A stretch of DNA of 64,000 nucleotides. It comes from Cognatiyoonia sediminum. GTDB taxonomy: Bacteria; Pseudomonadota; Alphaproteobacteria; Rhodobacterales; Rhodobacteraceae. Location of the stretch: contig NZ_FQXB01000002.1 of assembly GCF_900129845.1 (NCBI RefSeq), positions 124,001 to 188,000 of the forward strand, in the 5' to 3' direction. A model generated the notes under the pieces. That model saw only the letters and a program-made list of their open reading frames with translations. It was not told the origin of the DNA and did no database searches. Numbering within the stretch: position 1 is the first letter of the stretch; every line of letters starts with the position of its first letter. Made by a program: the position numbers and the translations under genes. Shown one piece after another: positions 46,290-54,046 of the stretch.

Positions 46290-46619
46290 ATGTCTATCAA
46301 AATGATCGCACTTGCAGCAGCAACCGTCGCAGCAACAGCTTCCGCTGCTTCCGCAGACAGCTACTTCGGCTTCGAAGATCGTCTGGAAAACTCTTCCACA
46401 TTGGAACTGGGAACAGTTCGCGCAGCAGCTGACGGCGTTGTTGAAATCTATGACGGCCGCTTTGGTAACCTCGGCGCTCTGCTCGGTACAGAAGAAGTTG
46501 CAGCCGGCGCTAACAAAGACGTTCGTGTGAACGTTGGCCACGGTCCAGATGCAGACGTTATCGCTGTTCTGAAAATCGACGGTCAGATCGTTGCTCAGCA
46601 AGAGTACGAAATCGACTAA
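46290..46619 (+). CDS. Small secreted protein, array copy 1
   Basis: A 109-residue protein. The signal peptide is MSIKMIALAAATVAATASA with likely cleavage after ASA (about residue 22). The mature part (about 87 residues) is acidic, has no cysteine and is beta-rich: LENSSTLELGTVRAAADGVV, EIYDGRFGNLGALLGTEEV and VRVNVGHGPDADVIAVLKID. The pattern resembles the Ig-like DUF7282 fold, but I cannot name a function. Codons such as GCA, GCT and CGT are favoured, fitting high expression. Copy 3 differs at only five residues. Confidence 0.88.
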   Translation: MSIKMIALAAATVAATASAASADSYFGFEDRLENSSTLELGTVRAAADGVVEIYDGRFGNLGALLGTEEVAAGANKDVRVNVGHGPDADVIAVLKIDGQIVAQQEYEID

Positions 46620-46627
46620 TCCCCCCC

Positions 46628-46674
46628 GGTTGGCCTGATCCCCTGTCTGTCCCCATGAATGGATCGGGCCAACC
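46628..46674 (+). other. Stem-loop after array copy 1
   Basis: GGTTGGCCTGATCC and GGATCGGGCCAACC form 14 continuous pairs (one G-T) with a 19-base loop, 8 bases after the stop. No T-run follows, so it may protect or process the transcript rather than end it. Confidence 0.7.
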
Positions 46675-46730
46675 ACCCTAACCTAACTAACGAAACCAAA
46701 CCTCCCAAACCCTTTGAAAGGATACCTCCC

Positions 46731-47060
46731 ATGTCTATCAAAATGATCGCACTCGCAGCAGCAACCGTCGCAGCAACAACAACAGCAGCATCTGCAGACA
46801 ACTACTTCGCATTCGGCGACCGTCTGGAAAACTCTTCCACTCTGGAACTGGGCACAATTCGTGCAGCAGCTGACGGCGTTGTTGAAATCTACGATGGCCG
46901 CTTTGGTGACCTCGGCGCTCTGCTCGGTACAGAAGAAGTCATGGCCGGCGCTAACTCTGACGTACGTGTAAACGTAGGTCACGGCCCAGACGCTGACGTG
47001 ATCGCCGTGCTGAAAGTCGACGGCCAGATCGTTGCTCAGCAAGAGTACGAAGTAAACTAA
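46731..47060 (+). CDS. Small secreted protein, array copy 2
   Basis: A 109-residue paralogue. The signal peptide is slightly changed (ATTTAASA), and the mature start reads DNYFAFGDRLENSS rather than DSYFGFEDRL. The rest is nearly the same as copies 1 and 3, with MAGANSDVRVNVGHGP and QQEYEVN at the end. The upstream AAAGGATACCTCCC-ATG block is shared with copies 3 and 4. Function unknown. Confidence 0.88.
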   Translation: MSIKMIALAAATVAATTTAASADNYFAFGDRLENSSTLELGTIRAAADGVVEIYDGRFGDLGALLGTEEVMAGANSDVRVNVGHGPDADVIAVLKVDGQIVAQQEYEVN

Positions 47061-47067
47061 TCTCCTT

Positions 47068-47103
47068 GGCAGCGCAGGCTCTTTCTTACCTGCCTGCGCC
47101 GCC
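47068..47103 (+). other. Stem-loop after array copy 2
   Basis: GGCAGCGCAGGC pairs with GCCTGCGCCGCC (11 of 12 pairs) across a 12-base loop, 8 bases after the stop. The position and fold match those after copies 1 and 3, but the sequence differs. Confidence 0.7.
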
Positions 47104-47151
47104 ACCCTAACCTAAACCAAACCTCCCAAACCCCTTGAAAGGATACCTCCC

Positions 47152-47481
47152 ATGTCTATCAAAATGATCGCACTTGCAGCAGCAACCGTCGCAGCAACAG
47201 CTTCCGCTGCTTCCGCAGACAGCTACTTCGGTTTCGAAGATCGTCTGGAAAACTCCTCCACTCTGGAACTGAGCACAGTTCGCGCAGCAGCAGACGGCGT
47301 TGTTGAAATCTACGATGGCCGCTTTGGTGACCTCGGTGCACTGCTTGGCACACAAGAAGTTGCAGCCGGCGCTAACAAAGACGTTCGTGTGAACGTTGGC
47401 CACGGTCCAGATGCAGACGTTATCGCTGTTCTGAAAATCGACGGTCAGATCGTTGCTCAGCAAGAGTACGAAGTAAACTAA
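47152..47481 (+). CDS. Small secreted protein, array copy 3
   Basis: A 109-residue paralogue almost identical to copy 1; the five changes are LS for LG, GD for GN, TQ for TE, and VN for ID at the end. The signal peptide is unchanged. Such closeness between non-adjacent copies points to recent duplication or gene conversion. Function unknown. Confidence 0.88.
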   Translation: MSIKMIALAAATVAATASAASADSYFGFEDRLENSSTLELSTVRAAADGVVEIYDGRFGDLGALLGTQEVAAGANKDVRVNVGHGPDADVIAVLKIDGQIVAQQEYEVN

Positions 47482-47488
47482 TCCCCTA

Positions 47489-47530
47489 GGCGGCGCGGGC
47501 GCATTCTCTCCCTCACTGGCCCGCGCTGCC
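47489..47530 (+). other. Stem-loop after array copy 3
   Basis: GGCGGCGCGGGC pairs with GCCCGCGCTGCC (12 pairs, one G-T) across an 18-base loop, 7 bases after the stop. Relative to copy 2, an A-T pair has become G-C, a paired change. Confidence 0.7.
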
Positions 47531-47589
47531 AACCATCACTCAGGAAACCTCCCTCTCTCATCCCAAACCTCCCCCAAAGGATACCTCCC

Positions 47590-47919
47590 ATGTCTTTCAA
47601 AATGATCACACTCGCTGCCGCTACTGTTGCAGCAACCGCAACTGCCGCTTCTGCTGACAACTACTTTGCCTTTGGCGAAACGCTTGAGAACTCTTCCACA
47701 CTAGAGCTCGGCACAGTCCGCGCAGCCGCTGACGGCGTCGTGGAAATCCGCACCTTCAATGGTGGCGTACCAGGCGCACTTCTTGGTACAGAAGAGGTTA
47801 TGGCCGGCGCAAACTCAGACGTCCGCGTCAACATTGGTCACCGTCACAACCTCGACGTTGTCGCCCAGCTGGTGATCGACGGTCAGGTTGTTGCAAGCAA
47901 AGACTACGACCTCGAATAA
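47590..47919 (+). CDS. Small secreted protein, array copy 4
   Basis: A 109-residue paralogue and the most divergent copy: MSFKMITLAAATVAATATAASA, then DNYFAFGETLENSSTLELG, EIRTFNGGVPGALLG in place of EIYDGRFG, and VNIGHRHNLDVVAQLVIDG with VVASKDYDLE at the end. Signal peptide and length are conserved. It has AAAGGATACCTCCC before the ATG, as in copies 2 and 3. Confidence 0.88.
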   Translation: MSFKMITLAAATVAATATAASADNYFAFGETLENSSTLELGTVRAAADGVVEIRTFNGGVPGALLGTEEVMAGANSDVRVNIGHRHNLDVVAQLVIDGQVVASKDYDLE

Positions 47920-47931
47920 GCTTTCTGGTTT

Positions 47932-47961
47932 GGTGTGCCACGCCGACGGGATGTGGCACCC
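47932..47961 (+). other. Stem-loop after array copy 4
   Basis: GTGCCAC and GTGGCAC form a 7-bp stem, extendable by two G-C pairs past a bulge, with an 11-base loop. It begins 12 bases after the stop and is weaker than the other three. Confidence 0.5.
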
Positions 47962-48065
47962 AATCAGGCGCTGCCGACCCACGCGTCTGGGAGGTCTGCG
48001 GCGCGGCTGGCAGCGCCCTCCTTTCCCTCCTGGCCGATCCAGCTTCGACCTCCCCTAAGTCCTCT

Positions 48066-48088
48066 CCCCGTCAGCCCAGCTGGCGGGG
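48066..48088. terminator. Terminator between the array and the convergent YcaQ gene
   Basis: CCCCGTCAG and CTGGCGGGG form a 9-bp stem (one G-T) with a 5-base loop. It lies between convergent genes, so it could act on both, though there is no long T-run. Confidence 0.55.
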
Positions 48089-48089
48089 C

Positions 48090-49295
48090 TCATGCTTTCC
48101 GCAGCCACCCGTCCTGAAATTGCACCTCTTGGCAGGCACCAAGCCCGCAGGCGCGCTGAAGTTCGGCATGCAACCGTGAAATGCGCCCAACTCCCATCCG
48201 AACGCCCTCTTCGGGCCAGAACGCCGTGACATTGAGAACTTTGCCCGGCCGATCGGCCTTCATATCGACCCGCCCGATCAACCGTTCGCCTTCCATCACT
48301 GGAAACACATAATAGCCGTAAGTCCGCTTTGCCGCTGGTACGAAGATCTCGATCCGATAGTTAAAGCCAAAGAGCCGCTCCGCCCTTTTCCGATCCCGCA
48401 AAGCCGGATCAAATGGAGACAAAAGCCGCACCCGCGGCGACAGCTCGTCAACCTGTTCGTCCATAAGTTCAGGTCGCGCGAAAGACCGCCTCAACGTCCC
48501 GTCGGTCCCTTCAACGTCGATTTCAACTATCCGCCCTTCCGACAGCTCCCGCGCGCACCATTCCTTGGCTTCCTGTTTTGTCACCGTCGCCCAAAACGCA
48601 GAGATCTCACCACTCGTCGCAAAACCCAGCCTGTCCAGCGCGGCATTACAATGCCAATCAATCGCGTCGCGTTCGTCGACATAGGCATTGAGATATTCAG
48701 GAGGAATCACCCGTTCGGTCAAATCGTAGATTTTCCGAAACCCTTCGCGGCGTACCACGCTCAGCTGACCAGAATGCCACAGATACTCCAACGCGGTCTT
48801 GCTCGGATGCCAATCCCACCAACCACCGGATTTCTTTTCCTCGTCACGGCCTACATCCGCACTGCAGCAACACCCTTCGTCGGAGATCTGCTTGAGGACA
48901 CCGTGAGTCTTCTCCAGAAACCCTGCCCGCCGATCTTTCGCCCAGCGCGCCTCAAGTTCCTTTGCCGCGCGTTCAAACCTGATCCGCCACATCGGAAAGA
49001 ACTGGATCGGAATGGTCGAGGCGTCATGGGTCCAATGCTCAAAGAGCTTGCGATCCCGTGACAGCAAGTTTTCCAAGGCTCGTGGTCGGTATTGCTGACG
49101 TCGCGACCACAAAATGAGATCATGCGCCCTCGCAAAGGTGTTTACGCTATCAAGCTGAACAAACCCAAGGTCTTCGATGACACCCGCCAGTTCATCGCCA
49201 CGCCCTTTTCCCGAAGGTGCATTAGCCAACAAATGCCGCTGCAAAAATATGCGGCGCGCCTTTTGGTTGGTAAGAACAGGAATCGTCCTAGTCAT
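48090..49295 (-). CDS. YcaQ/AlkX-type DNA glycosylase (HTH_42 winged-helix family)
   Basis: A 401-residue HTH_42 protein. The catalytic QxD-type motif is GFVQLDSVNTFARAHDLILW; other parts are LLSPFDPALRDRKRAERLFGF and IEIFVPAAKRTYGYYVFPV. The family unhooks DNA interstrand crosslinks and removes alkylated bases. Residues about 140-155 (GCCCSADVGRDEEKKSG) include three adjacent cysteines, which is odd. It is co-transcribed after the ion channel gene with an 8-base overlap. Confidence 0.9.
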   Translation of the reverse strand: MTRTIPVLTNQKARRIFLQRHLLANAPSGKGRGDELAGVIEDLGFVQLDSVNTFARAHDLILWSRRQQYRPRALENLLSRDRKLFEHWTHDASTIPIQFFPMWRIRFERAAKELEARWAKDRRAGFLEKTHGVLKQISDEGCCCSADVGRDEEKKSGGWWDWHPSKTALEYLWHSGQLSVVRREGFRKIYDLTERVIPPEYLNAYVDERDAIDWHCNAALDRLGFATSGEISAFWATVTKQEAKEWCARELSEGRIVEIDVEGTDGTLRRSFARPELMDEQVDELSPRVRLLSPFDPALRDRKRAERLFGFNYRIEIFVPAAKRTYGYYVFPVMEGERLIGRVDMKADRPGKVLNVTAFWPEEGVRMGVGRISRLHAELQRACGLGACQEVQFQDGWLRKA

Positions 49296-49716
49296 CTATA
49301 GGAACAACACGCGCCTGCCGTAGCAATTCAATCATAATGGCCGAGATCAGACCCACATTCAGCAGCCCATTCACCGCTGTCATGCCACCCAGCAAACGCC
49401 ATTGCTCGGGCAAGATCACGTCACCGTAGCCTAGTGTCGTATAAGACACGAGGCCGAAGTAGACAGCTTCTTCCATAGTGTCGAAAACAGCCAACTGCAT
49501 GAAGCACCATGCCCAAAGCCAAACGCCCACTGTAATCTGCAAAAGAGCCCAGAGTGCCGCAACCATAAGAAATATAACAACTTTCAGCCCTTGCCGAAGT
49601 GTCGCAAGAAATCGATTTAATTGTCGCAGCGCAGACTCAATTAGCCAAAATCCGGCAGCAGAAAAAATCATCGACACCATAAGTATCGCCGCCCCGATAC
49701 TGATTTGAACCAACAT
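49288..49716 (-). CDS. Two-helix potassium channel-like protein
   Basis: A 142-residue membrane protein. Hydrophobic segments are at about residues 7-25, 45-72 and 108-130, with a pore loop [14 protein letters not shown] containing the TxGYGD potassium filter. The pore domain sits without a cytoplasmic regulatory domain, so it would form tetramers. It overlaps the YcaQ gene. Confidence 0.88.
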   Translation of the reverse strand: MLVQISIGAAILMVSMIFSAAGFWLIESALRQLNRFLATLRQGLKVVIFLMVAALWALLQITVGVWLWAWCFMQLAVFDTMEEAVYFGLVSYTTLGYGDVILPEQWRLLGGMTAVNGLLNVGLISAIMIELLRQARVVPIDD

Positions 49717-49776
49717 TGGCCTTTGCTCCCTTCCAGTCTTGTTTCACGAGATCGATTGTCCTATCTCTCGCCAACT

Positions 49777-50250
49777 ATGGCTAAGAAACCGGAAAATAAG
49801 AACTACAAAGTTCTCGCTGAAAATCGGCGGGCCCGGTACGACTATGCGATTGAAGAAGATTTGGAGGTCGGGATCGTGCTTTATGGTTCCGAAGTGAAAT
49901 CCTTGCGTCTTGGACAATCCAATATCGCTGACAGCTATGCCTCGGTTGATGATGGAGAACTTTGGCTGACCAATGCCTATATCGCGCCTTACGATCGCGC
50001 CATGTTCAGTCATGAAGAACGACGGAAGCGAAAACTCCTCTGTTCAAAACGCGAAGTCGCGAAACTCTGGAACGCGACCAAACGCGAAGGGATGACGCTT
50101 GTACCGCTTGTGATGTACTTCAACGACCGCGGCTTGGTGAAACTCAAGATCGCCACGGCCAAAGGCAAAAAGAACCACGACAAGCGGGCCTCCGATGCCA
50201 AACGCGATTGGAACAGGCAGAAGCAGCGGCTCTTGCGGCACGATAGCTAA
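49777..50250 (+). CDS. smpB: SsrA-binding protein SmpB
   Basis: A 157-residue Smp[58 protein letters not shown] and a basic C-terminal tail ([20 protein letters not shown]). It binds tmRNA and rescues stalled ribosomes. A longer upstream frame begins inside the leader; ATG 49777 is the family start. tmRNA is not in this window. Confidence 0.96.
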   Translation: MAKKPENKNYKVLAENRRARYDYAIEEDLEVGIVLYGSEVKSLRLGQSNIADSYASVDDGELWLTNAYIAPYDRAMFSHEERRKRKLLCSKREVAKLWNATKREGMTLVPLVMYFNDRGLVKLKIATAKGKKNHDKRASDAKRDWNRQKQRLLRHDS

Positions 50251-50382
50251 AGCCACACCTTCCGAAAATTTCCAAAATTCCCCTTATTTCGAGCAAGTGG
50301 ATCGTTAGCCTGACCTTAATCGCGAGTGACGGGCCGCGCCGCAGATTACCAAAAAAACAAGTTTCGGTCCGACAGGAAGGGA

Positions 50383-50655
50383 ATGGGAACTATGGAATTG
50401 ATTATTCAATTGATCGCTGGTGCGGTCGGCGGAAACGCGATTGGGGCAGCAGGCAAAAGCATGTCGCTCGGCACCGCAGGAAACACGGTTGTGGGTGCAC
50501 TTGGGGGTTTAGGCGGTTCGCAATTGCTCGGAATGATCGGCGCGACCGCAGCTTCTGCAGGAGGAATTGACATCATGGGCCTGCTCGGCAGCGCCGGTGG
50601 CGGTGCCATTCTGACCGCAATCATCGGCTTGATCAAAAATAAGGCCATGAGCTAA
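50383..50655 (+). CDS. Small glycine-rich membrane protein
   Basis: A 90-residue protein almost entirely hydrophobic and Gly/Ala-rich: LIIQLIAGAVGGNAIGAAGK, VVGALGGLGGSQLLGMIGA and GGGAILTAIIGLIKNKA. It probably forms two or three tight membrane helices. No named family recognised. ATG 50383 has AGGAAGG just upstream; ATG 50392 is the alternative. A strong terminator follows. Confidence 0.75.
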   Translation: MGTMELIIQLIAGAVGGNAIGAAGKSMSLGTAGNTVVGALGGLGGSQLLGMIGATAASAGGIDIMGLLGSAGGGAILTAIIGLIKNKAMS

Positions 50656-50678
50656 GTTTAACGGACCTGAATTGTCTT

Positions 50679-50707
50679 ACGGGCGTTCCGCAATGGAGCG
50701 CCCGTTT
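50679..50707 (+). terminator. Intrinsic terminator after the glycine-rich membrane protein
   Basis: ACGGGCGTTCC and GGAGCGCCCGT pair (one unmatched base on each arm) with a 5-base loop, followed by TTT. It ends the short transcript and separates it from sseA. Confidence 0.8.
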
Positions 50708-50788
50708 CTGCGCGCCAACCCTTGAACGGCGACCCTGCCCACGTTAGGAGCAGCTAGACGGTCTCTTCCTGATGGCGCAGGTCCACAC

Positions 50789-51652
50789 ATGACAGATTTC
50801 ATCGACGATCCTAAAACACTGGTCAGCACGGATTGGCTTGCAGACCATATCAAAGACCCTGATCTCCGCATTCTGGACGCCTCTTGGTATCTGCCAGCGA
50901 TGAACCGTGACGCGAAGGCGGAATTTGCAAAAGCACATATCCCAAACGCGCGCTTCTTCGACATCGACGACATCAGCGATCACCGGTCAGAACTGCCGCA
51001 TATAGTGCCACCGGTGGAAAAATTCATGTCCCGCCTACGCGCGATGGGTGTCGGCGACGGTCACCTGGTCGTTGTCTATGACGGCGCGGGCCTATTCTCC
51101 GCCGCCCGCGTTTGGTGGCTCTTCCGCCTGATGGGGCAGATGAATGTCGCGGTGCTTGATGGCGGCCTGCCCAAATGGATTGCTGAAGGGCGCGAGGTGA
51201 ACGACCAGCCCCCTGTGATCCGCGATCGCCACATGACCGTGACCCGTAACAGCCACATGGTGCGGGACGTCACTGAAGTCGCCCGGGCAGCAAAACTTGG
51301 CGATCACACTATCCTCGACGCGCGCCCAGGCGACCGCTTCCGCGGCGAAGCCGAAGAACCGCGCGAAGGCATGCGTTCCGGTCATATTCCGAACTCTCAG
51401 AACGTCTTCTTCCGCGACCTGCTGAACGCGGATGGCACGATGAAATCCAACGCCGACCTGATCAAAGCATTCGAGGCCAGCGGCGCCGACCTCTCCAAAC
51501 CTGTGATCACCACCTGCGGCTCCGGCGTTACTGCAGCCGTCCTCAGCCTCGCGCTTGAGCGGATCGGCAAAACCGATCACAGCCTCTATGACGGTTCATG
51601 GTCCGAATGGGGCATGTACCACGACCTTCCCATCGCAACCGGTAACGACTGA
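50789..51652 (+). CDS. sseA: 3-mercaptopyruvate/thiosulfate sulfurtransferase SseA
   Basis: A 287-residue tandem rhodanese. The inactive N-terminal domain has LRILDASWYLPAMNRDAK and DGAGLFSAARVWWLF; the C-terminal domain has ILDARPGDRFRG and the active site TTCGSGVTA. The CGSGVTA form is that of mercaptopyruvate sulfurtransferases. It moves sulfur from mercaptopyruvate to a thiol acceptor. Its stop overlaps the start of the aminotransferase gene (TGATG). Confidence 0.95.
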   Translation: MTDFIDDPKTLVSTDWLADHIKDPDLRILDASWYLPAMNRDAKAEFAKAHIPNARFFDIDDISDHRSELPHIVPPVEKFMSRLRAMGVGDGHLVVVYDGAGLFSAARVWWLFRLMGQMNVAVLDGGLPKWIAEGREVNDQPPVIRDRHMTVTRNSHMVRDVTEVARAAKLGDHTILDARPGDRFRGEAEEPREGMRSGHIPNSQNVFFRDLLNADGTMKSNADLIKAFEASGADLSKPVITTCGSGVTAAVLSLALERIGKTDHSLYDGSWSEWGMYHDLPIATGND

Positions 51653-52836
51653 TGTTTGATAAACTCTCCCAACAACCCGCTGACAAAATTCTCGCACTCA
51701 TGGCGCAATATCGCGCCGACCCACGCGACAGCAAAGTCGACCTTGGCGTCGGCGTTTATAAAGACGCAAGCGGCAACACACCGGTCATGCGCGCCGTGAA
51801 AGAGGCGGAACGCCGCATTCTCGCTGACCAAGGCTCAAAGGCTTACGTCGGCCTCGCCGGCGACCCCGAATTTTCAAACGTCATGATCGACCTTGTATTG
51901 GGCGACACCATCCCGCGCGACCGCATCGGCGCGGTGGCGACCCCCGGCGGCACCGGCGCGATCCGTCAGGCGCTCGAGCTGATCAAACTGGCCGATCCTC
52001 AAGCGACCGTTTGGCTCTCCAACCCCACATGGCCAAACCACCCGTCGATCATCAAATACCTCGATATGCCAACCGCCGATTACCGCTACTTCGACAGCGA
52101 AACCCGCGGCGTGGATTTCGACGGCATGATCGAAGACCTCGGGCAGGTGAAAGCAGGCGACGTCGTGCTGCTCCACGGGTGCTGCCACAACCCAACCGGT
52201 GCCAACCTGACCGCAGATCAAATGGCCCAAGCCATCACTACAATCAAAGCCCAAGGTGCCATGCCCCTCGTCGACATCGCCTATCAAGGTTTCGGTGATG
52301 GCCTCGACCAAGACGCCGCTGCGACGCGCCAAATTGCAAGCGCTTTTGACAATTGTCTGATCGCCGCCTCTTGTTCGAAAAACTTCGGTATTTACCGCGA
52401 GCGCACCGGCATCCTCATGGCCATCGCCAAAGACGCCGACCAAGCGGCCCTCGCACAGCAAAACATGGCCTTCCTCAACCGCCAAAACTATTCCTTCCCA
52501 CCCGATCATGGCGCGCGGGTTGTCACCACCATCCTGCAAGACGCCGCCCTCCGTGCCGATTGGGAATCAGAACTGGACGAAACTCGCAACGGTATGTTGG
52601 CCCTGCGCCAGCAACTCGCCGATGAACTCAAGCGCCTCACAAACACCGACCGCTTCGATTTCCTCGCCGACCACCGCGGCATGTTCTCCCGCCTCGGCAC
52701 CACGCCCGAAATGGTCGAAAAACTCCGCGCCGATCATGGCATCTACATGGTGGGCGACAGCCGCATGAATATCGCGGGCTTGAACGAAAAGACCGTCCCA
52801 ATCCTCGCAAAAGCCATTGTCGAAGCCGGGATCTGA
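51652..52836 (+). CDS. Aromatic/aspartate-type aminotransferase
   Basis: A 394-residue class I aminotransferase of the AspC/TyrB kind: LGVGVYKDASGNTPVMRAV, QGSKAYVGLAGDPEF, GCCHNPTGANL, DIAYQGFGDGLDQDA, and SCSKNFGIYRERTG with the PLP Lys and phosphate-binding Arg. It transfers amino groups between aromatic or acidic amino acids and 2-oxoglutarate. Because it is translationally coupled to sseA, cysteine could be a substrate (giving mercaptopyruvate). Confidence 0.93.
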   Translation: MFDKLSQQPADKILALMAQYRADPRDSKVDLGVGVYKDASGNTPVMRAVKEAERRILADQGSKAYVGLAGDPEFSNVMIDLVLGDTIPRDRIGAVATPGGTGAIRQALELIKLADPQATVWLSNPTWPNHPSIIKYLDMPTADYRYFDSETRGVDFDGMIEDLGQVKAGDVVLLHGCCHNPTGANLTADQMAQAITTIKAQGAMPLVDIAYQGFGDGLDQDAAATRQIASAFDNCLIAASCSKNFGIYRERTGILMAIAKDADQAALAQQNMAFLNRQNYSFPPDHGARVVTTILQDAALRADWESELDETRNGMLALRQQLADELKRLTNTDRFDFLADHRGMFSRLGTTPEMVEKLRADHGIYMVGDSRMNIAGLNEKTVPILAKAIVEAGI

Positions 52837-52842
52837 CGCGTT

Positions 52843-52885
52843 CGTCTTTTGAAACATAAATATCTCCGCCGGAGGCATCCAACAC
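52843..52885. repeat. Dispersed repeat family 2 after the aminotransferase gene
   Basis: TCGTCTTTTGAAACATAAAT, then ATCTCCGCCGGAGGCATCC and AACAC. The palindrome is TCCGCCGGA. The sequence to 52984 otherwise shows no gene; the mcl1 start has AAGG about 10 bases upstream. Confidence 0.75.
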
Positions 52886-52984
52886 AAAAATGCTGCGACT
52901 GCAAAATGATCCTTGCGAGTCGCAGCGCAACAATCTATCCATCGCGCGACCCGTTTTGAAATAATCATACCCAAAGGCTGCTCG

Positions 52985-53941
52985 ATGTCCTTCCGTCTTC
53001 AACCCACTCCCCCCGCTCGCCCGAACCGCTGCCAACTCTTCGGCCCCGGCTCGAACGTGAAACTCTTTGAAAAGATGGCCGCCTCCGCCGCCGACGTCAT
53101 CAACCTCGATCTCGAAGACAGCGTTGCCCCCACCGACAAAGACGCAGCCCGCGCCAACGTCATCAAAGCCACGCATGAGGTTGATTGGAACACCAAGCAC
53201 CTCTCCGTACGCATCAACGGCCTCGACACGCCCTATTGGTACAAGGACGTCGTTGACTTGATGGAACAAGCCTCTGACCGCCTAGATCAGATCATGATCC
53301 CAAAGGTCGGTTGCGCCGCAGACATCTACGCGGTCGACGCCCTCGTCACCGCCATCGAAGCCGCCAAAGGCCGCACAAAACCCATCACTTTCGAGGTGAT
53401 CATCGAATCCGCCGCAGGCATCGCCCATGTGGAAGAAATCGCCGCCAGCTCCCCCCGCCTTGCCGCGATGAGCCTCGGGGCCGCAGATTTTGCCGCCTCC
53501 ATGGGCATGCAAACCACCGGCATCGGCGGCACACAAGAAAACTACTATATGCTGCACGGCGACACCCGCCACTACTCTGACCCATGGCACTGGGCGCAAG
53601 CCGCCATCGTCGCCGCCTGCCGCACCCATGGCGTCCTGCCTGTCGACGGCCCATTCGGCGATTTCTCTGACGATGACGGTTACCGCGCCCAAGCGCGCCG
53701 CAGCGCGACCCTCGGCATGGTTGGCAAATGGGCGATCCACCCGAAACAAATCGCGCTCGCGAACGAGGTCTTCACCCCCTCAGACGAAGCCGTCGCCGAA
53801 GCCCGCGAAATTCTGCAAGCGATGGAAGACGCCAAAGCCCGCGGCGAAGGCGCTACAGTCTACAAAGGTCGCCTTGTCGACATTGCCTCGATCAAACAAG
53901 CTGAAGTCATCGTGGCGCAATCGGAACTCATCAACGGCTAA
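52985..53941 (+). CDS. mcl1: L-malyl-CoA/beta-methylmalyl-CoA lyase Mcl1
   Basis: A 318-residue HpcH/HpaI-family lyase: RPNRCQLFGPGSNVKLFEKM, INLDLEDSVAPTDK (Mg-binding), FEVIIESAAGIAHVEEI and KWAIHPKQIALANEVF. The length and N-terminus match Mcl1 of Rhodobacter, which cleaves beta-methylmalyl-CoA to glyoxylate and propionyl-CoA and forms or cleaves malyl-CoA in the ethylmalonyl-CoA pathway. An upstream frame extension is not supported. Confidence 0.95.
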   Translation: MSFRLQPTPPARPNRCQLFGPGSNVKLFEKMAASAADVINLDLEDSVAPTDKDAARANVIKATHEVDWNTKHLSVRINGLDTPYWYKDVVDLMEQASDRLDQIMIPKVGCAADIYAVDALVTAIEAAKGRTKPITFEVIIESAAGIAHVEEIAASSPRLAAMSLGAADFAASMGMQTTGIGGTQENYYMLHGDTRHYSDPWHWAQAAIVAACRTHGVLPVDGPFGDFSDDDGYRAQARRSATLGMVGKWAIHPKQIALANEVFTPSDEAVAEAREILQAMEDAKARGEGATVYKGRLVDIASIKQAEVIVAQSELING

Positions 53942-53948
53942 ACCCCAA

Positions 53949-53992
53949 GGGATGGCGGGCGGGGCGAAAGCGCAGCTGAGCGTCGCCCCGCC
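53949..53992. repeat. Dispersed repeat family 1 between mcl1 and accA
   Basis: GGGATGGCGGGCGGGGCGAA then AGCGCAGCTGAGCGTCGCCC and CGCC. GGCGGGGCGA pairs with TCGCCCCGCC, giving a strong hairpin that may separate the two transcripts. Confidence 0.75.
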
Positions 53993-54046
53993 ATTGCAAA
54001 ACCCTGCCTCAAATGCCTATATCAACCGAAATGATACGGGGCAGAT

